DNA from: SZAS-18 sp038322235
GTDB lineage: Bacteria; Verrucomicrobiota; Verrucomicrobiia; Chthoniobacterales; SZAS-18
DNA length: 64,000 bases
Assembly: GCA_038322235.1 (NCBI GenBank)
Contig: JBBQFQ010000019.1
Coordinates: 1 to 64,000 of the forward strand
Direction of reading: 5' to 3'
Below are positions 16,779 to 24,512 of this stretch, one piece after another. The position numbers and the translations under genes were made by a program. How positions within the stretch are numbered: the first letter of the stretch is position 1; every line of letters begins with the position of its first letter. The notes under the pieces are model-generated. The model did not search any database, was not told the origin of the DNA, and was given only the letters and a program-made list of their open reading frames with translations.

Positions 16779-17156
16779 GTGCCCTTTATCCTCACCAAAG
16801 ACTTCCGCTTCGAATCCGCCCAGACGCTTCCAAAGGTCCCGGCGGAACACAAATGCGGGAAGATGCATGGCCACAGCTTCAAGCTGGAGGTGAGTGTGGA
16901 GGGTGAGATCGATCCGGCCACCGGCTGGATCTACGACCATTCGCTGATCAGTACCGCGATGGACCCGCTCCTCGAAATGCTCGATCACGCGTACCTCAAC
17001 GACATCCCCGGTTTGGAAAATCCGACCATTGAACTCATGTGCGTCTGGTTTTGGGAAAAACTCCGACCGCAACTCCCTGGCCTTTGCGAACTGGTCCTGC
17101 ACGAAACGCCGAAGGCGCGCTGCCGCTACCGCGGTCCCGCAGCCGCGCGCGCCTGA
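16779..17156 (+). CDS. queD: 6-carboxy-tetrahydropterin synthase / 6-pyruvoyl-tetrahydropterin synthase family
   Basis: Makes 6-carboxy-5,6,7,8-tetrahydropterin from dihydroneopterin triphosphate, the second step of queuosine synthesis. The 125 residues include FRFESAQTLP, the zinc-binding HGHSFKLEVSVEG, the YDHSLI motif with DHAYLNDI, NPTIELMCVWFWEKL and the catalytic LHETPKARCRY. The start is a GTG (16779), immediately after the heptamer array. No queC or queE is adjacent. Length and motifs fit QueD; a mammalian-type PTPS role is less likely. Confidence 0.92.
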   Translation: MPFILTKDFRFESAQTLPKVPAEHKCGKMHGHSFKLEVSVEGEIDPATGWIYDHSLISTAMDPLLEMLDHAYLNDIPGLENPTIELMCVWFWEKLRPQLPGLCELVLHETPKARCRYRGPAAARA

Positions 17157-17210
17157 GCGGATTGACTCGCACCGGATTCTCCGCTTTTCTTTCTTCACCG
17201 TTTTCCGTCC

Positions 17211-17444
17211 ATGAAATCCCTGCTTCGCTCCCTCGCCCTGCCACTCGTCACGGCCCTTGTGTTTATCGCTGCTACCGGCTGCGCGCGGCAATCGGCCGCG
17301 ACGGCGGAGAAGCTTTACGAAGAGATCTACGAGAAGACGAACGAGCACGCGGAGAAGGCGAAGTCGGAAGGCCACGGCAAGAAGGATGAGCATCCCGCGG
17401 CGGGCGCCGAGGCGCCGAAGAAGTTCATCGAGGAAAAGAAGTAA
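17211..17444 (+). CDS. Small lipoprotein
   Basis: A 77-residue protein with a lipoprotein signal peptide ending in the lipobox AATGC (Cys24), followed by a charged, helix-prone region rich in Glu and Lys (EKLYEEIYEKTNEHAEKAKSE). No family is recognised. Its TAA overlaps the ATG of the next lipoprotein gene (TAATG at 17442-17446), so the two are probably co-translated and may work together at the envelope. Confidence 0.75.
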   Translation: MKSLLRSLALPLVTALVFIAATGCARQSAATAEKLYEEIYEKTNEHAEKAKSEGHGKKDEHPAAGAEAPKKFIEEKK

Positions 17445-18571
17445 TGAACGCGTTCCCGGCCCGCAGTCGGGGAGCGTCGATCCTCGCGTTCCTCGTGCTG
17501 CTGGCCGGCTGCAAGCCGGCTCCGGCCCCGCCGGCGAAGATCCTGCCGACGCCAACGGTCGCCGCTGCGCCGATCGTTCCTGCGCCTACCGCCGTTCCGC
17601 TTCCGCCGAGTGAACCGGCCCGGCCTGCCGCGACGCCGGAGATCTCCCGCGCGGAACTCCAGCGCGAAGTCGATGCGGCGGAGAAACGCCTGCTCGCGGC
17701 CTATCAGTCCCTGGACGCCCGGCGGAAGGCGCTCGCGGGCAAGTCCGGCCCTGAGTTGGACGCCTACAATCGGGAGGCGGCCGCCTACCAGTCCGAGCGG
17801 GCGGCGCTGGGGCAGCGGCAAACCCGGCTTCGCGCCCTGATCACCGCCGAGCAGCAGGCGGAGCAGGTGGCGGGTGAACGGGATGTCCCGGCGAAGCAAC
17901 TGCTCTCGCGCCTGCGCTCGGCCGTGGGTGCGCGCGATGTCGTGGCCCAGATGCGCGCGCTGAGCGAGGCGCAAGCTCTGCGGGATCGACCTTCCTTTCC
18001 GGCGATCAATGCCCTCGCCGTGGAGTTGTTCGCGCGCGTCACGTTTGCGGATTTTGCCCGGCCTGCCGCCACTGCTCCCACGCCGCCGCCGACGGATCGG
18101 GCGGAGGAGGCGGCCGCGGTGACGGAACAGATTCGCGCGATCGTCGACCGGTTACCAGAGCGCATCCTGGCGTCCGGCGTGAGCAAGGGAGCGGTCGCCT
18201 GGCAGGTCCGCGAGCCCGGGAAGCGGCTCGACTGGAAGGCCGTCACCGCGGAGGACATCACGACGAATCAGGAGATGCGCTGGCGCACCCGCCTCGTCAG
18301 CGTGGATTTGGATAACGCCAACACCGAGTACTACCGCGGTGACGACACGGAGTACAATCTCGCGACCGCCTTTTTTTACACGGACCTGAAGCGTCCCAAA
18401 AAACATCTCACGCCGGAGGACATCACCAAACTCATTCCGCTTTATCAAAGACTCGGCGCGCTCGAGAGCGAGCAGCGGACCGTCGCTGCTCCCCGCCCAC
18501 TCCAGCAGAATCCGGATGCAGGCCGCAATTGGGAGCAATGGCAGGTGCTGCGGGATAGCTGGCCGAGGTAG
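17444..18571 (+). CDS. Lipoprotein of unknown function with coiled-coil region
   Basis: The 375 residues begin with a signal peptide and lipobox LLAGC (Cys23), then a Pro/Ala-rich linker to ~residue 60. A long helical, Gln/Glu/Arg/Ala-rich stretch (~65-150) probably forms a coiled coil. The C-terminal part (from ~240) contains WKAVTAEDITTNQEMRWRTRLVSVDLDNANTEYYRGDDTEYNLATAFFYTDLKRPKK, with no family known to me. It is translationally coupled to the 77-residue lipoprotein and ends 17 bp before recF, so co-transcription with recF is possible. Confidence 0.75.
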   Translation: MNAFPARSRGASILAFLVLLAGCKPAPAPPAKILPTPTVAAAPIVPAPTAVPLPPSEPARPAATPEISRAELQREVDAAEKRLLAAYQSLDARRKALAGKSGPELDAYNREAAAYQSERAALGQRQTRLRALITAEQQAEQVAGERDVPAKQLLSRLRSAVGARDVVAQMRALSEAQALRDRPSFPAINALAVELFARVTFADFARPAATAPTPPPTDRAEEAAAVTEQIRAIVDRLPERILASGVSKGAVAWQVREPGKRLDWKAVTAEDITTNQEMRWRTRLVSVDLDNANTEYYRGDDTEYNLATAFFYTDLKRPKKHLTPEDITKLIPLYQRLGALESEQRTVAAPRPLQQNPDAGRNWEQWQVLRDSWPR

Positions 18572-18588
18572 CTCCTCGAGCGTCCGTC

Positions 18589-19650
18589 ATGCTTCGTCTG
18601 CTCAAGCTTCGGGACTTTCGCTGTTTCGAGACGCTCTCGTGTGAACCGCAACCCGGGCTGAATTTTTTCATCGGGCCCAACGCCCAGGGCAAGACGTCCC
18701 TCCTCGAATCGGCCTGCGTGGCGCTGCGGCTGGCCTCTCCGCGCGTCACCACGCTCGCGCCGCTGGTGCGCCACCAGCAGCCCGCTTTCGCGTTGCGCGC
18801 GCAATTCGGCGGCACTCAGCTCGATTTCCGCTACGGCCCCGCCGAGAAGGCGATCTCTCTCGACGGCGTGGCGCAAAGCGCTTCGTCGGGCTACCTCGCG
18901 CTCGCCCGACTCGTCTATTTTGGAAACACCGACGTCGAGTTGGTTCGCGGCCGCGGGGAAGTCCGACGCCGCTATCTCGATTTCCTGGGCTCCCAACTGG
19001 AGCCGCTCTACCGCGCGCAGCTGCGCGCCTACGATCGAGCCCTCCGCTCGCGGAATCGATTGCTGAAACAATATCCGCTGCCGCGGCGGGAGATCGCGGC
19101 GTGGGAGGCGCCGCTCGTGGAATCCGGGACGCTCCTCACCGCGCTCCGGGCAAGTCTGGTGCGGGAACTCGCCCCCGCCGCCGCGGCGGCGCAGCAGGCG
19201 ATCCGGCCGCCGGGGGCCTCGCATCCCGAAGCACTCGCCCTGCGCTATTCCTCCGGAGCGGGCGAAGATTTCCCCGCGGCGCTCGCCGCTTCGGCCGTCG
19301 AGGAAAGCCGGCTCGGGCAGACGGTCGTCGGCCCGCACCGCGATGACGTGGAGATCACGCTCGATGGGCGCTCGGCGGCGGAATTTGCCTCGGAGGGGCA
19401 GCAGCGAACGATCGCGCTTGCGCTCCGGCTGGCGCAGGCCCGGCTTTTGGCCGGCTCCCGCGACGACCCACCACTGCTGTTGCTCGACGACATCTTCGGC
19501 GAGCTCGATCCGGCGCGGCGGAACGCCTTGCTCGCGGCGCTTCCGCCGGCGGCGCAAAAATTGATCACGTCGACGCACCTCAACTGGCTCGACGGCCCTC
19601 CTCCGGGCCAGGTCTGGCGTCTGGAGCACGGCCGTCTCACCGCGGAATGA
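18589..19650 (+). CDS. recF: DNA replication and repair protein RecF
   Basis: An SMC-like ATPase that loads RecA at gapped DNA. The 353 residues match RecF length. Visible are LKLRDFRCFETL, Walker A GPNAQGKTS, ARLVYFGNTDVELVRG and RRRYLDFLGSQLEPLYR, the signature FASEGQQRTIALALRLAQ, Walker B LLLLDDIFGELD, and the final TSTHLNWL. It is not next to dnaA/dnaN/gyrB as in many genomes. The next gene starts inside or just after its stop. Confidence 0.96.
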   Translation: MLRLLKLRDFRCFETLSCEPQPGLNFFIGPNAQGKTSLLESACVALRLASPRVTTLAPLVRHQQPAFALRAQFGGTQLDFRYGPAEKAISLDGVAQSASSGYLALARLVYFGNTDVELVRGRGEVRRRYLDFLGSQLEPLYRAQLRAYDRALRSRNRLLKQYPLPRREIAAWEAPLVESGTLLTALRASLVRELAPAAAAAQQAIRPPGASHPEALALRYSSGAGEDFPAALAASAVEESRLGQTVVGPHRDDVEITLDGRSAAEFASEGQQRTIALALRLAQARLLAGSRDDPPLLLLDDIFGELDPARRNALLAALPPAAQKLITSTHLNWLDGPPPGQVWRLEHGRLTAE

Positions 19651-19703
19651 AGCGGCGGCCTCGCTGGGGTTGTCGTGGCCCCAACCCGGCGCAAAGCTGG
19701 CGC

Positions 19704-20159
19704 ATGCCACCCCCGGACCGGACCGCCATCCTCGACGTCGTCACCCGCTTCTGCCGCGCCTTCGACCGCCACGATTGGAAGGCGTTGCGCGCCCTGCTCA
19801 GCGACGAGATCGAAATCGACTACTCGACCTTTCGCGGTGATCCACCGCGCCGCGTGCTGGCGGACGAGTACGTCGCCGCCCGCGAGAGTCAGATCGGGGG
19901 CGTGGACATGCTGCACGTCACGAGCAATCCCCTCGTCGAAGTCACCGGTGAAACCGCCACCTGCGAGTCGGCCTTTCAAGTGTTGCGACACCGCGCCGGT
20001 CAGGCCGGGGGAGAGGACTACGATTCCTTCGGCGTCTACACCCACACCTTGGAGCGCTCCGGCGGGACCTGGCTCATCCGCGGAATTCGCCAGCACGTGT
20101 TCTTCTCCCGCGGCAACCCAGCGGTGCATGGCGCTCTCCAACCGGCCACCAGCCGATAG
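19704..20159 (+). CDS. SnoaL/NTF2-like domain protein
   Basis: About 151 residues from the ATG at 19704; an ATG at 19647 overlapping the recF stop would add 19 residues. ILDVVTRFCRAFDRHDWKALRALLSDEIEIDYSTFRG and the C-terminal YTHTLERSGGTWLIRGIRQHVFFSRGN fit the cone-shaped SnoaL-like fold of polyketide cyclase, dehydratase and isomerase-like proteins. The substrate is unknown. It converges on the flavoprotein dehydrogenase downstream. Confidence 0.75.
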   Translation: MPPPDRTAILDVVTRFCRAFDRHDWKALRALLSDEIEIDYSTFRGDPPRRVLADEYVAARESQIGGVDMLHVTSNPLVEVTGETATCESAFQVLRHRAGQAGGEDYDSFGVYTHTLERSGGTWLIRGIRQHVFFSRGNPAVHGALQPATSR

Positions 20160-20180
20160 GACCGGCGTCAGACCGTCGCC

Positions 20181-21833
20181 TCAACCCGTGGCGGCCGCCG
20201 CCGCGCGACCAGCGGCTCGTCCCGAGAAGATGCACCCGCCCAGAAACGTGCCCTCGAGCGCGCGGTAGCCGTGCATCCCACCGCCGCCGAAGCCGGAAAC
20301 TTCGCCTGCGGCGTAGACTCCCGCGAGCGGCTCACCGTCCGACTTCAAAACGCGCCCGGAGAGATCGGTCTCCAGCCCGCCGAGCGTCTTCCGGGTGAGC
20401 ACCCACAACCGGACCGCGATGAGCGGACCGGCGGCCGGATCAAGGATCCGATGCGGCTTCGCGACGCGAATGAGCTTGTCTCCGAGATACGCCCGCGCGC
20501 CGCGGATGGCGTTCAACTGCGCGTCTTTTCCATAAGCATTGTCGATCTCCCGATCCCGCGCGCGGATCTGCTGCTCCAGCGCGACGGCATCGAGCAGATT
20601 CTCTCCCGTGAGGGCGTTCATTCCCGCCACCAGTTCCGCGAGCGTGTCGCGCACGATGAAATCCACGCCGTGCTTCTTGAACGCTTCGACCGGTTTTTGC
20701 CCGTGCAGCGCGCGGTCGATCACTCCCCGCACGCTCTTGTTCGTCAGGTCGGGATTCTGCTCCGACCCCGAGAGCGCGAACTCGCGCTCGATGATCTTCT
20801 GCGTCAGCACAAACCAGGAGTAGTCGTAACCGGTCGTCCGCAGATGCGCGAGCGTGCCCAGCGTGTCGAAGCCCGGGAAGAGCGGGATCGGCAGTCGGCG
20901 CCCCCGGGCATCGAACCAGAGCGACGAGGGTCCGGGAAGAATGCGGATCCCGTGCATTGGCCAGATCGGATTCCAGTTCTCGACGCCCTCGGTGTAGTGC
21001 CACATGCGGTCGCGGTTGATGAGATTTCCTCCCGCCGCTTCCGTGAGGCCGAGCATGCGTCCATCGACGTGCTGCGGTACGCCCGAGATCATTTTTTTCG
21101 GCGGCTCGCCCAGGCGCTGCGGCCAGTTTCGGCGCACCAGATCATGATTTCCGCCGATGCCGCCGGAGGTCACGATGACCACTTGGGACCGGAGGGAAAA
21201 TTCGCCGCTAACGGCTCGCGAACTTGATTCGCCGCGCCCGGCGCTGCTCGGCTCGAGCACCTCGCCGTGCACGCCATCGATGACCCCAGCCGTCACGCTG
21301 AATCCGCTGACGCGATGCCGGAAGCGCAGCGTCAGCAAACCACGCTTCACCGCCTCTCGCGCCCGTCGGACAAAGGGTGCGATAATGCCGGGTCCCGTTC
21401 CCCAGGTGATATGAAAACGGGGCACCGAATTCCCGTGCTCGGTCGCGAGATAACCGCCCCGTTCTGCCCAGCCGACGACCGGGAAGAAACGGATCCCCTG
21501 CGCGTGGAGCCAGGGCCGCTTTTCACCCGCGGCAAAATCGACGTATGCCTCCGCCCATTTGCGGGGCCACGCATCCTCGGTGCGATCGAATCCCGCCGAG
21601 CCCAGCCAGTCCTGCCATGCGAGGGCGTGCGAATCGCGAATCCCCATCCGGCGCTGCTCCGGTGAATTCACGAGGAACAATCCGCCGAAGGACCAGAACG
21701 CCTGGCCGCCCAGCGAGGCCTCCGGTTCCTGATCGAGCAGGATCACGCGCCGGCCCGCGTCGGTTGCCTCCGCCGCGGCGACGAGTCCGGCGAGTCCGCC
21801 ACCCACCACGATCACATCGGCATCCATGCTCAT
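20181..21833 (-). CDS. FAD-binding dehydrogenase (KstD/fumarate reductase-like flavoprotein)
   Basis: Using the ATG at 21833, the protein has 550 residues. The N-terminal dinucleotide-binding motif DVIVVGGGLAGLVAAAEATDAGRRVILLDQE binds FAD. QAFWSFGGLFLVNSPEQRRMGI, TSGGIGGNHDLVRRNWP and the C-terminal GVYAAGEVSGFGGGGMHGYRALEGTFLGGCIFSGRAAG match the FAD-dependent oxidoreductase-2 family annotated as 3-ketosteroid dehydrogenase-like. The true substrate cannot be told from sequence. The upstream 36 codons lack family character. It has no obvious operon partner. Confidence 0.88.
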   Translation of the reverse strand: MSMDADVIVVGGGLAGLVAAAEATDAGRRVILLDQEPEASLGGQAFWSFGGLFLVNSPEQRRMGIRDSHALAWQDWLGSAGFDRTEDAWPRKWAEAYVDFAAGEKRPWLHAQGIRFFPVVGWAERGGYLATEHGNSVPRFHITWGTGPGIIAPFVRRAREAVKRGLLTLRFRHRVSGFSVTAGVIDGVHGEVLEPSSAGRGESSSRAVSGEFSLRSQVVIVTSGGIGGNHDLVRRNWPQRLGEPPKKMISGVPQHVDGRMLGLTEAAGGNLINRDRMWHYTEGVENWNPIWPMHGIRILPGPSSLWFDARGRRLPIPLFPGFDTLGTLAHLRTTGYDYSWFVLTQKIIEREFALSGSEQNPDLTNKSVRGVIDRALHGQKPVEAFKKHGVDFIVRDTLAELVAGMNALTGENLLDAVALEQQIRARDREIDNAYGKDAQLNAIRGARAYLGDKLIRVAKPHRILDPAAGPLIAVRLWVLTRKTLGGLETDLSGRVLKSDGEPLAGVYAAGEVSGFGGGGMHGYRALEGTFLGGCIFSGRAAGRAAAAATG

Positions 21834-21972
21834 GACCTGCTGGTCTATCCGCAGATCGGAGCGGCGTCCATCCCATCCCGGCGGCCGGGCACGGTCGCGG
21901 ATCGCCGTCATCGCATTTCCCCCTTGCAAACCGACGCGCATGCCGGAATCTCCCCGTCCGGTTTTCGGGCAC

Positions 21973-22048
<76 letters not shown>

Positions 22049-22126
22049 CCTCTGGAAATCGCGAAATCCGGCGTAGATTTTGCGAACGCATTCCTCGGAG
22101 CAGGCCTTGAGGAGCGGTGCCGTTCC

Positions 22127-22972
22127 ATGTCTGCTTCGGTTGTGAGCAACGAACCGTTGATCGGAGCACTGCCGGACCCGGACCTTCTGTCGAAGGATTT
22201 GCGCGAGGTGCGGCTGAAATCGGGGCCCGCATCGTACGCGATCGGCTTGGCGAGCTTCAAAGCGAACCGCGACTCGCGCTTGGCTCCGGGGGAGTTACCC
22301 AAGCTTCCCCTTGGAGGACCCCTCCCGGCTGCCGTCGCGAACAATGCGGACGTCCCCCCAACCTGTCTCGATTTGCGAAGCGCAGCGGCTGCATTGCCCA
22401 CCGACGCGCTCGACAATGGCGCCGAACATGTCGTCCTGTTTCCGCCTGGCGACCGGGTGCGGAAGTATGCGATCGCACACTCATCAGGATCGCTCGGGTA
22501 CTCAGTCGCATTTTCTGCGGACGGAGCGGTGATCGGACTACGGAGGGACCTGCCACCCGCGTATCTGAAGCGCCTGTCGCTCTTCAATCACTTCTTCGGC
22601 GACGACATTGCTGTCATTGGGTCGGTGCGGGACTCGCGCTCCGGTCAGCCGAGCATCGTGACACAGCAGCGATTTATTGACGGCAGGTATCCGAGTCCTG
22701 CCGAGGCGCGCGATTGGATGTTGGACCACGGATTTCTTCCCGCCCTGGAGCGCCGCGGCGACCGTCTAGTTCAATCATCTTACGACTTCATCCGCCCAGA
22801 TGACGGCTTCTTTGCGGGGGACGCGAAGGCCAGAAACTTCATTAAAACCCGTGAGAACGGGATCGTGCCGATTGATCTAATGGTCGGCTATCCAGAAAAT
22901 CGCGAGGTCATTGTCGAGCAGGCCCGAAAATATGCGCGGGCGAACGGACTGTTTGAAGTCCCGAAAACGTGA
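22127..22972 (+). CDS. Kinase-like protein resembling the polyvalent-protein kinase domain
   Basis: 281 residues from the ATG at 22127, preceded by a ribosome-binding-like GAGGAG. The N-terminal ~80 residues are unrecognised. The second half reads HVVLFPPGDRVRKY, LFNHFFGDDIAVIGSV, IVTQQRFIDGRYPSPAEARDWMLDHGF and GDAKARNFIK ... IVPIDLMVG. This pattern recalls the Ser/Thr/Tyr kinase-like domain of phage and ICE polyvalent proteins: the D-x3-NF and final P-I-D-L are candidate catalytic and metal residues. Stand-alone copies usually sit in mobile elements. The position right behind a tRNA gene and base usage less GC-biased than its neighbours support an integrated origin, but no integrase is present. 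Confidence 0.65.
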   Translation: MSASVVSNEPLIGALPDPDLLSKDLREVRLKSGPASYAIGLASFKANRDSRLAPGELPKLPLGGPLPAAVANNADVPPTCLDLRSAAAALPTDALDNGAEHVVLFPPGDRVRKYAIAHSSGSLGYSVAFSADGAVIGLRRDLPPAYLKRLSLFNHFFGDDIAVIGSVRDSRSGQPSIVTQQRFIDGRYPSPAEARDWMLDHGFLPALERRGDRLVQSSYDFIRPDDGFFAGDAKARNFIKTRENGIVPIDLMVGYPENREVIVEQARKYARANGLFEVPKT

Positions 22973-23425
22973 GCGTCGCCCGCCACGAAGAGTCTCCTCA
23001 AATCGGCGGGCCAGCGGCCGCCCAACCCCGTTCGACCCCATGCTCTGGAGACCGACTCAAGCCTGAAATTTAGCGGACACGCGTGCGGACATCTGCGATT
23101 TCGGGGCAGCGTCCGTCCAAGGGTCGTGCCATCGGCAGAAGACGTGGAATTTTGAAAATTTGCTGAGCTTTCATCGAGGTCGTGGACGCACCGGCCACGG
23201 CGCGCGATAATGAATTCGAACGATTCGGTCACGCGGACGCGTTCCGGCCGAAAGGGCGGAAAGGGGCGGGCGGGCGCCGTCGGCCGGTGCAAGCCGCATG
23301 GTGAAACCGTGCAGCTTGCACTATCTCACCGCGGAAAACCCCGGCCTTAGCGCTCCATACTTTCCTTAAACACTCTCCTTAAGCTAGTTATGCCGTGTGG
23401 CATTCGGCTCGCTAGGGTGCGGGGC
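22973..23425. other. Intergenic stretch holding a long hairpin, no gene seen
   Basis: About 450 bp without a convincing gene lie between the kinase-like gene and the ECF sigma gene. No copy of the tRNA-Phe 3' end (a possible att site) was found here by eye. It contains the extended hairpin at 23287-23321, the direct pair TCCTTAAACAC / TCCTTAAGCTA near 23363-23384, and the small inverted repeat ATGCC-gtgt-GGCAT near 23390. The AT-rich 23355-23395 segment is the likely promoter area for the sigma gene. Confidence 0.6.
23287..23321. repeat. 35-bp extended inverted repeat upstream of the ECF sigma gene
   Basis: GTGCAAGC (23287-23294) pairs with GCTTGCAC (23314-23321). Inside, GCATGGT pairs with ACCGTGC around a GAA loop, giving about 15 pairs with one C-A mismatch and one G-T wobble. 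No T-run follows, so it is not a classical terminator. It may be an operator, an mRNA leader hairpin or a mobile repeat. Confidence 0.8.
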
Positions 23426-24070
23426 ATGACAATGCCAACCACCCCCATTTCCCCTTCCGCCGGTCGTACCAATGGAATCGAGCGGAGTGATGAGGATCTG
23501 CTGCGCGATTGCGCCGCGGGCGACGAATCTGCTCTGGCACTCGTGCTGCGCCGTCACGGGGGACTGATCCGAGCGATCGCCCAGCGCGTGCTGAACAGCG
23601 ATGGCGAGTCTGACGATATCGTGAATGATGTGTTGCTTGAGGTCTGGCAGCAGGCGCACCGATTTCAAGAAGCCAAAGGTAGCGCACTGGCGTGGGTATC
23701 AACCCTAGCCCGACGTCGGGCGATCGACCGGCTCCGGCGGAAGCAGGCCTATTTGCGCGCTCGCGCCCGCTACGAAACGGAGGCGGGCGTGAGCGCGGAT
23801 GTTCTCACCCCAAAGAGTGCGGACGGGAACGCCATCGAGGGCGATCGCGCCGCGGCCCTGCAACAGCTCCTTTCCACGCTTCCACCGCCCCAACAGCAAG
23901 CCTTGGAACTCGCCTTCTATCAGGGGCTAAGTCAGCGGCAGATCGCGGCGCTTACCGGAATTCCTCTGGGCACGATCAAAACCCGCCTGGAACTTGCGCT
24001 GAAGAAGATCCGGGTGGCCGCGGCATCCCCCAACGGCGGCGTCGCCGAGTGGGCTTATACGATGGCGTAA
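23426..24070 (+). CDS. ECF-type RNA polymerase sigma factor (SigK-like)
   Basis: From the ATG at 23426 the protein has 214 residues. Sigma region 2 runs about residues 35-105 (ALALVLRRHGGLIRAIAQRVL, DDIVNDVLLEVWQQAHRF, SALAWVSTLARRRAIDRLRRK), and region 4 about 145-195 (LPPPQQQALELAFYQGLSQRQIAALTGIPLGTIKTRLELALKKIR). It directs RNA polymerase to alternative promoters. SigK-like factors are usually followed by an RskA-type anti-sigma gene; here only a small unrelated gene follows, so control must differ. ATGs at 23390 and 23432 are alternative starts. Confidence 0.92.
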   Translation: MTMPTTPISPSAGRTNGIERSDEDLLRDCAAGDESALALVLRRHGGLIRAIAQRVLNSDGESDDIVNDVLLEVWQQAHRFQEAKGSALAWVSTLARRRAIDRLRRKQAYLRARARYETEAGVSADVLTPKSADGNAIEGDRAAALQQLLSTLPPPQQQALELAFYQGLSQRQIAALTGIPLGTIKTRLELALKKIRVAAASPNGGVAEWAYTMA

Positions 24071-24097
24071 GCGGTCGAACCGGTCGAACCGGTCGAT
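24071..24097 (+). repeat. Three copies of a 9-bp unit after the sigma gene
   Basis: The unit CGGTCGAAC occurs nearly three times in tandem (cggtcgaac cggtcgaac cggtcgatc), directly after the sigma stop codon. It is short and may be chance expansion. Confidence 0.7.
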
Positions 24098-24175
24098 CGG
24101 CGGGCCCGGCGGTAGCTCAGCGAAGAAAATGCGACCCGAGGCGACCGGGCGGCTCTGGAGTAGCGAAACCCGGCT

Positions 24176-24430
24176 ATGGAGACATTCATCGTTCACGTTA
24201 CCGACGCTGGCGCCCTTCACGGAGAACTCACCGTCCGCGTTAGATCGGGTAGCATTGGACAGGTCGTGGGCGCGGCGATCGATCAGTTCCTTCAAGCCGC
24301 GTCTCAGCCAACGGTCCCGCCGCTTTTCATCGACGTGCAGCCAGCGGCAGTTTTCGCCGAACGCGCCTGGATGTACGCGGAAAATTCGACGGCTCGGGGC
24401 GCGTTGACGCCGACTGGACTCGACTCTTGA
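24176..24430 (+). CDS. Small hypothetical protein
   Basis: An 84-residue frame from the ATG at 24176. METFIVHVTDAGALHGELTV starts with alternating hydrophobic residues, and GQVVGAAIDQFLQAA could form a helix. No family is recognised, and there is no signal peptide or zinc-finger anti-sigma motif. It lies 105 bp after the ECF sigma gene in the same direction. The composition is protein-like and the frame is used on neither side, so it is plausible but unproven. Confidence 0.45.
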   Translation: METFIVHVTDAGALHGELTVRVRSGSIGQVVGAAIDQFLQAASQPTVPPLFIDVQPAAVFAERAWMYAENSTARGALTPTGLDS

Positions 24431-24512
24431 TGGACGCGTGGTCAGCCCCGGATTTCCGCGAGCGTGCGGCGCCCGCGATTGCATGGAGTCCGCGGTTAAG
24501 CGGAAGCGCTCC

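Noticed and set aside
22973..23425. Second att site matching the tRNA-Phe 3' end
   Set aside because: The nearest similarity (ccccgttcgacccc near 23026) matches only part of the T-loop and not the acceptor end, so no integration boundary can be claimed.
24108..24125. GGTAGCTCAG-like tRNA fragment after the sigma gene
   Set aside because: Only the D-arm-like ten bases are present; no acceptor, anticodon or T-arm follows.
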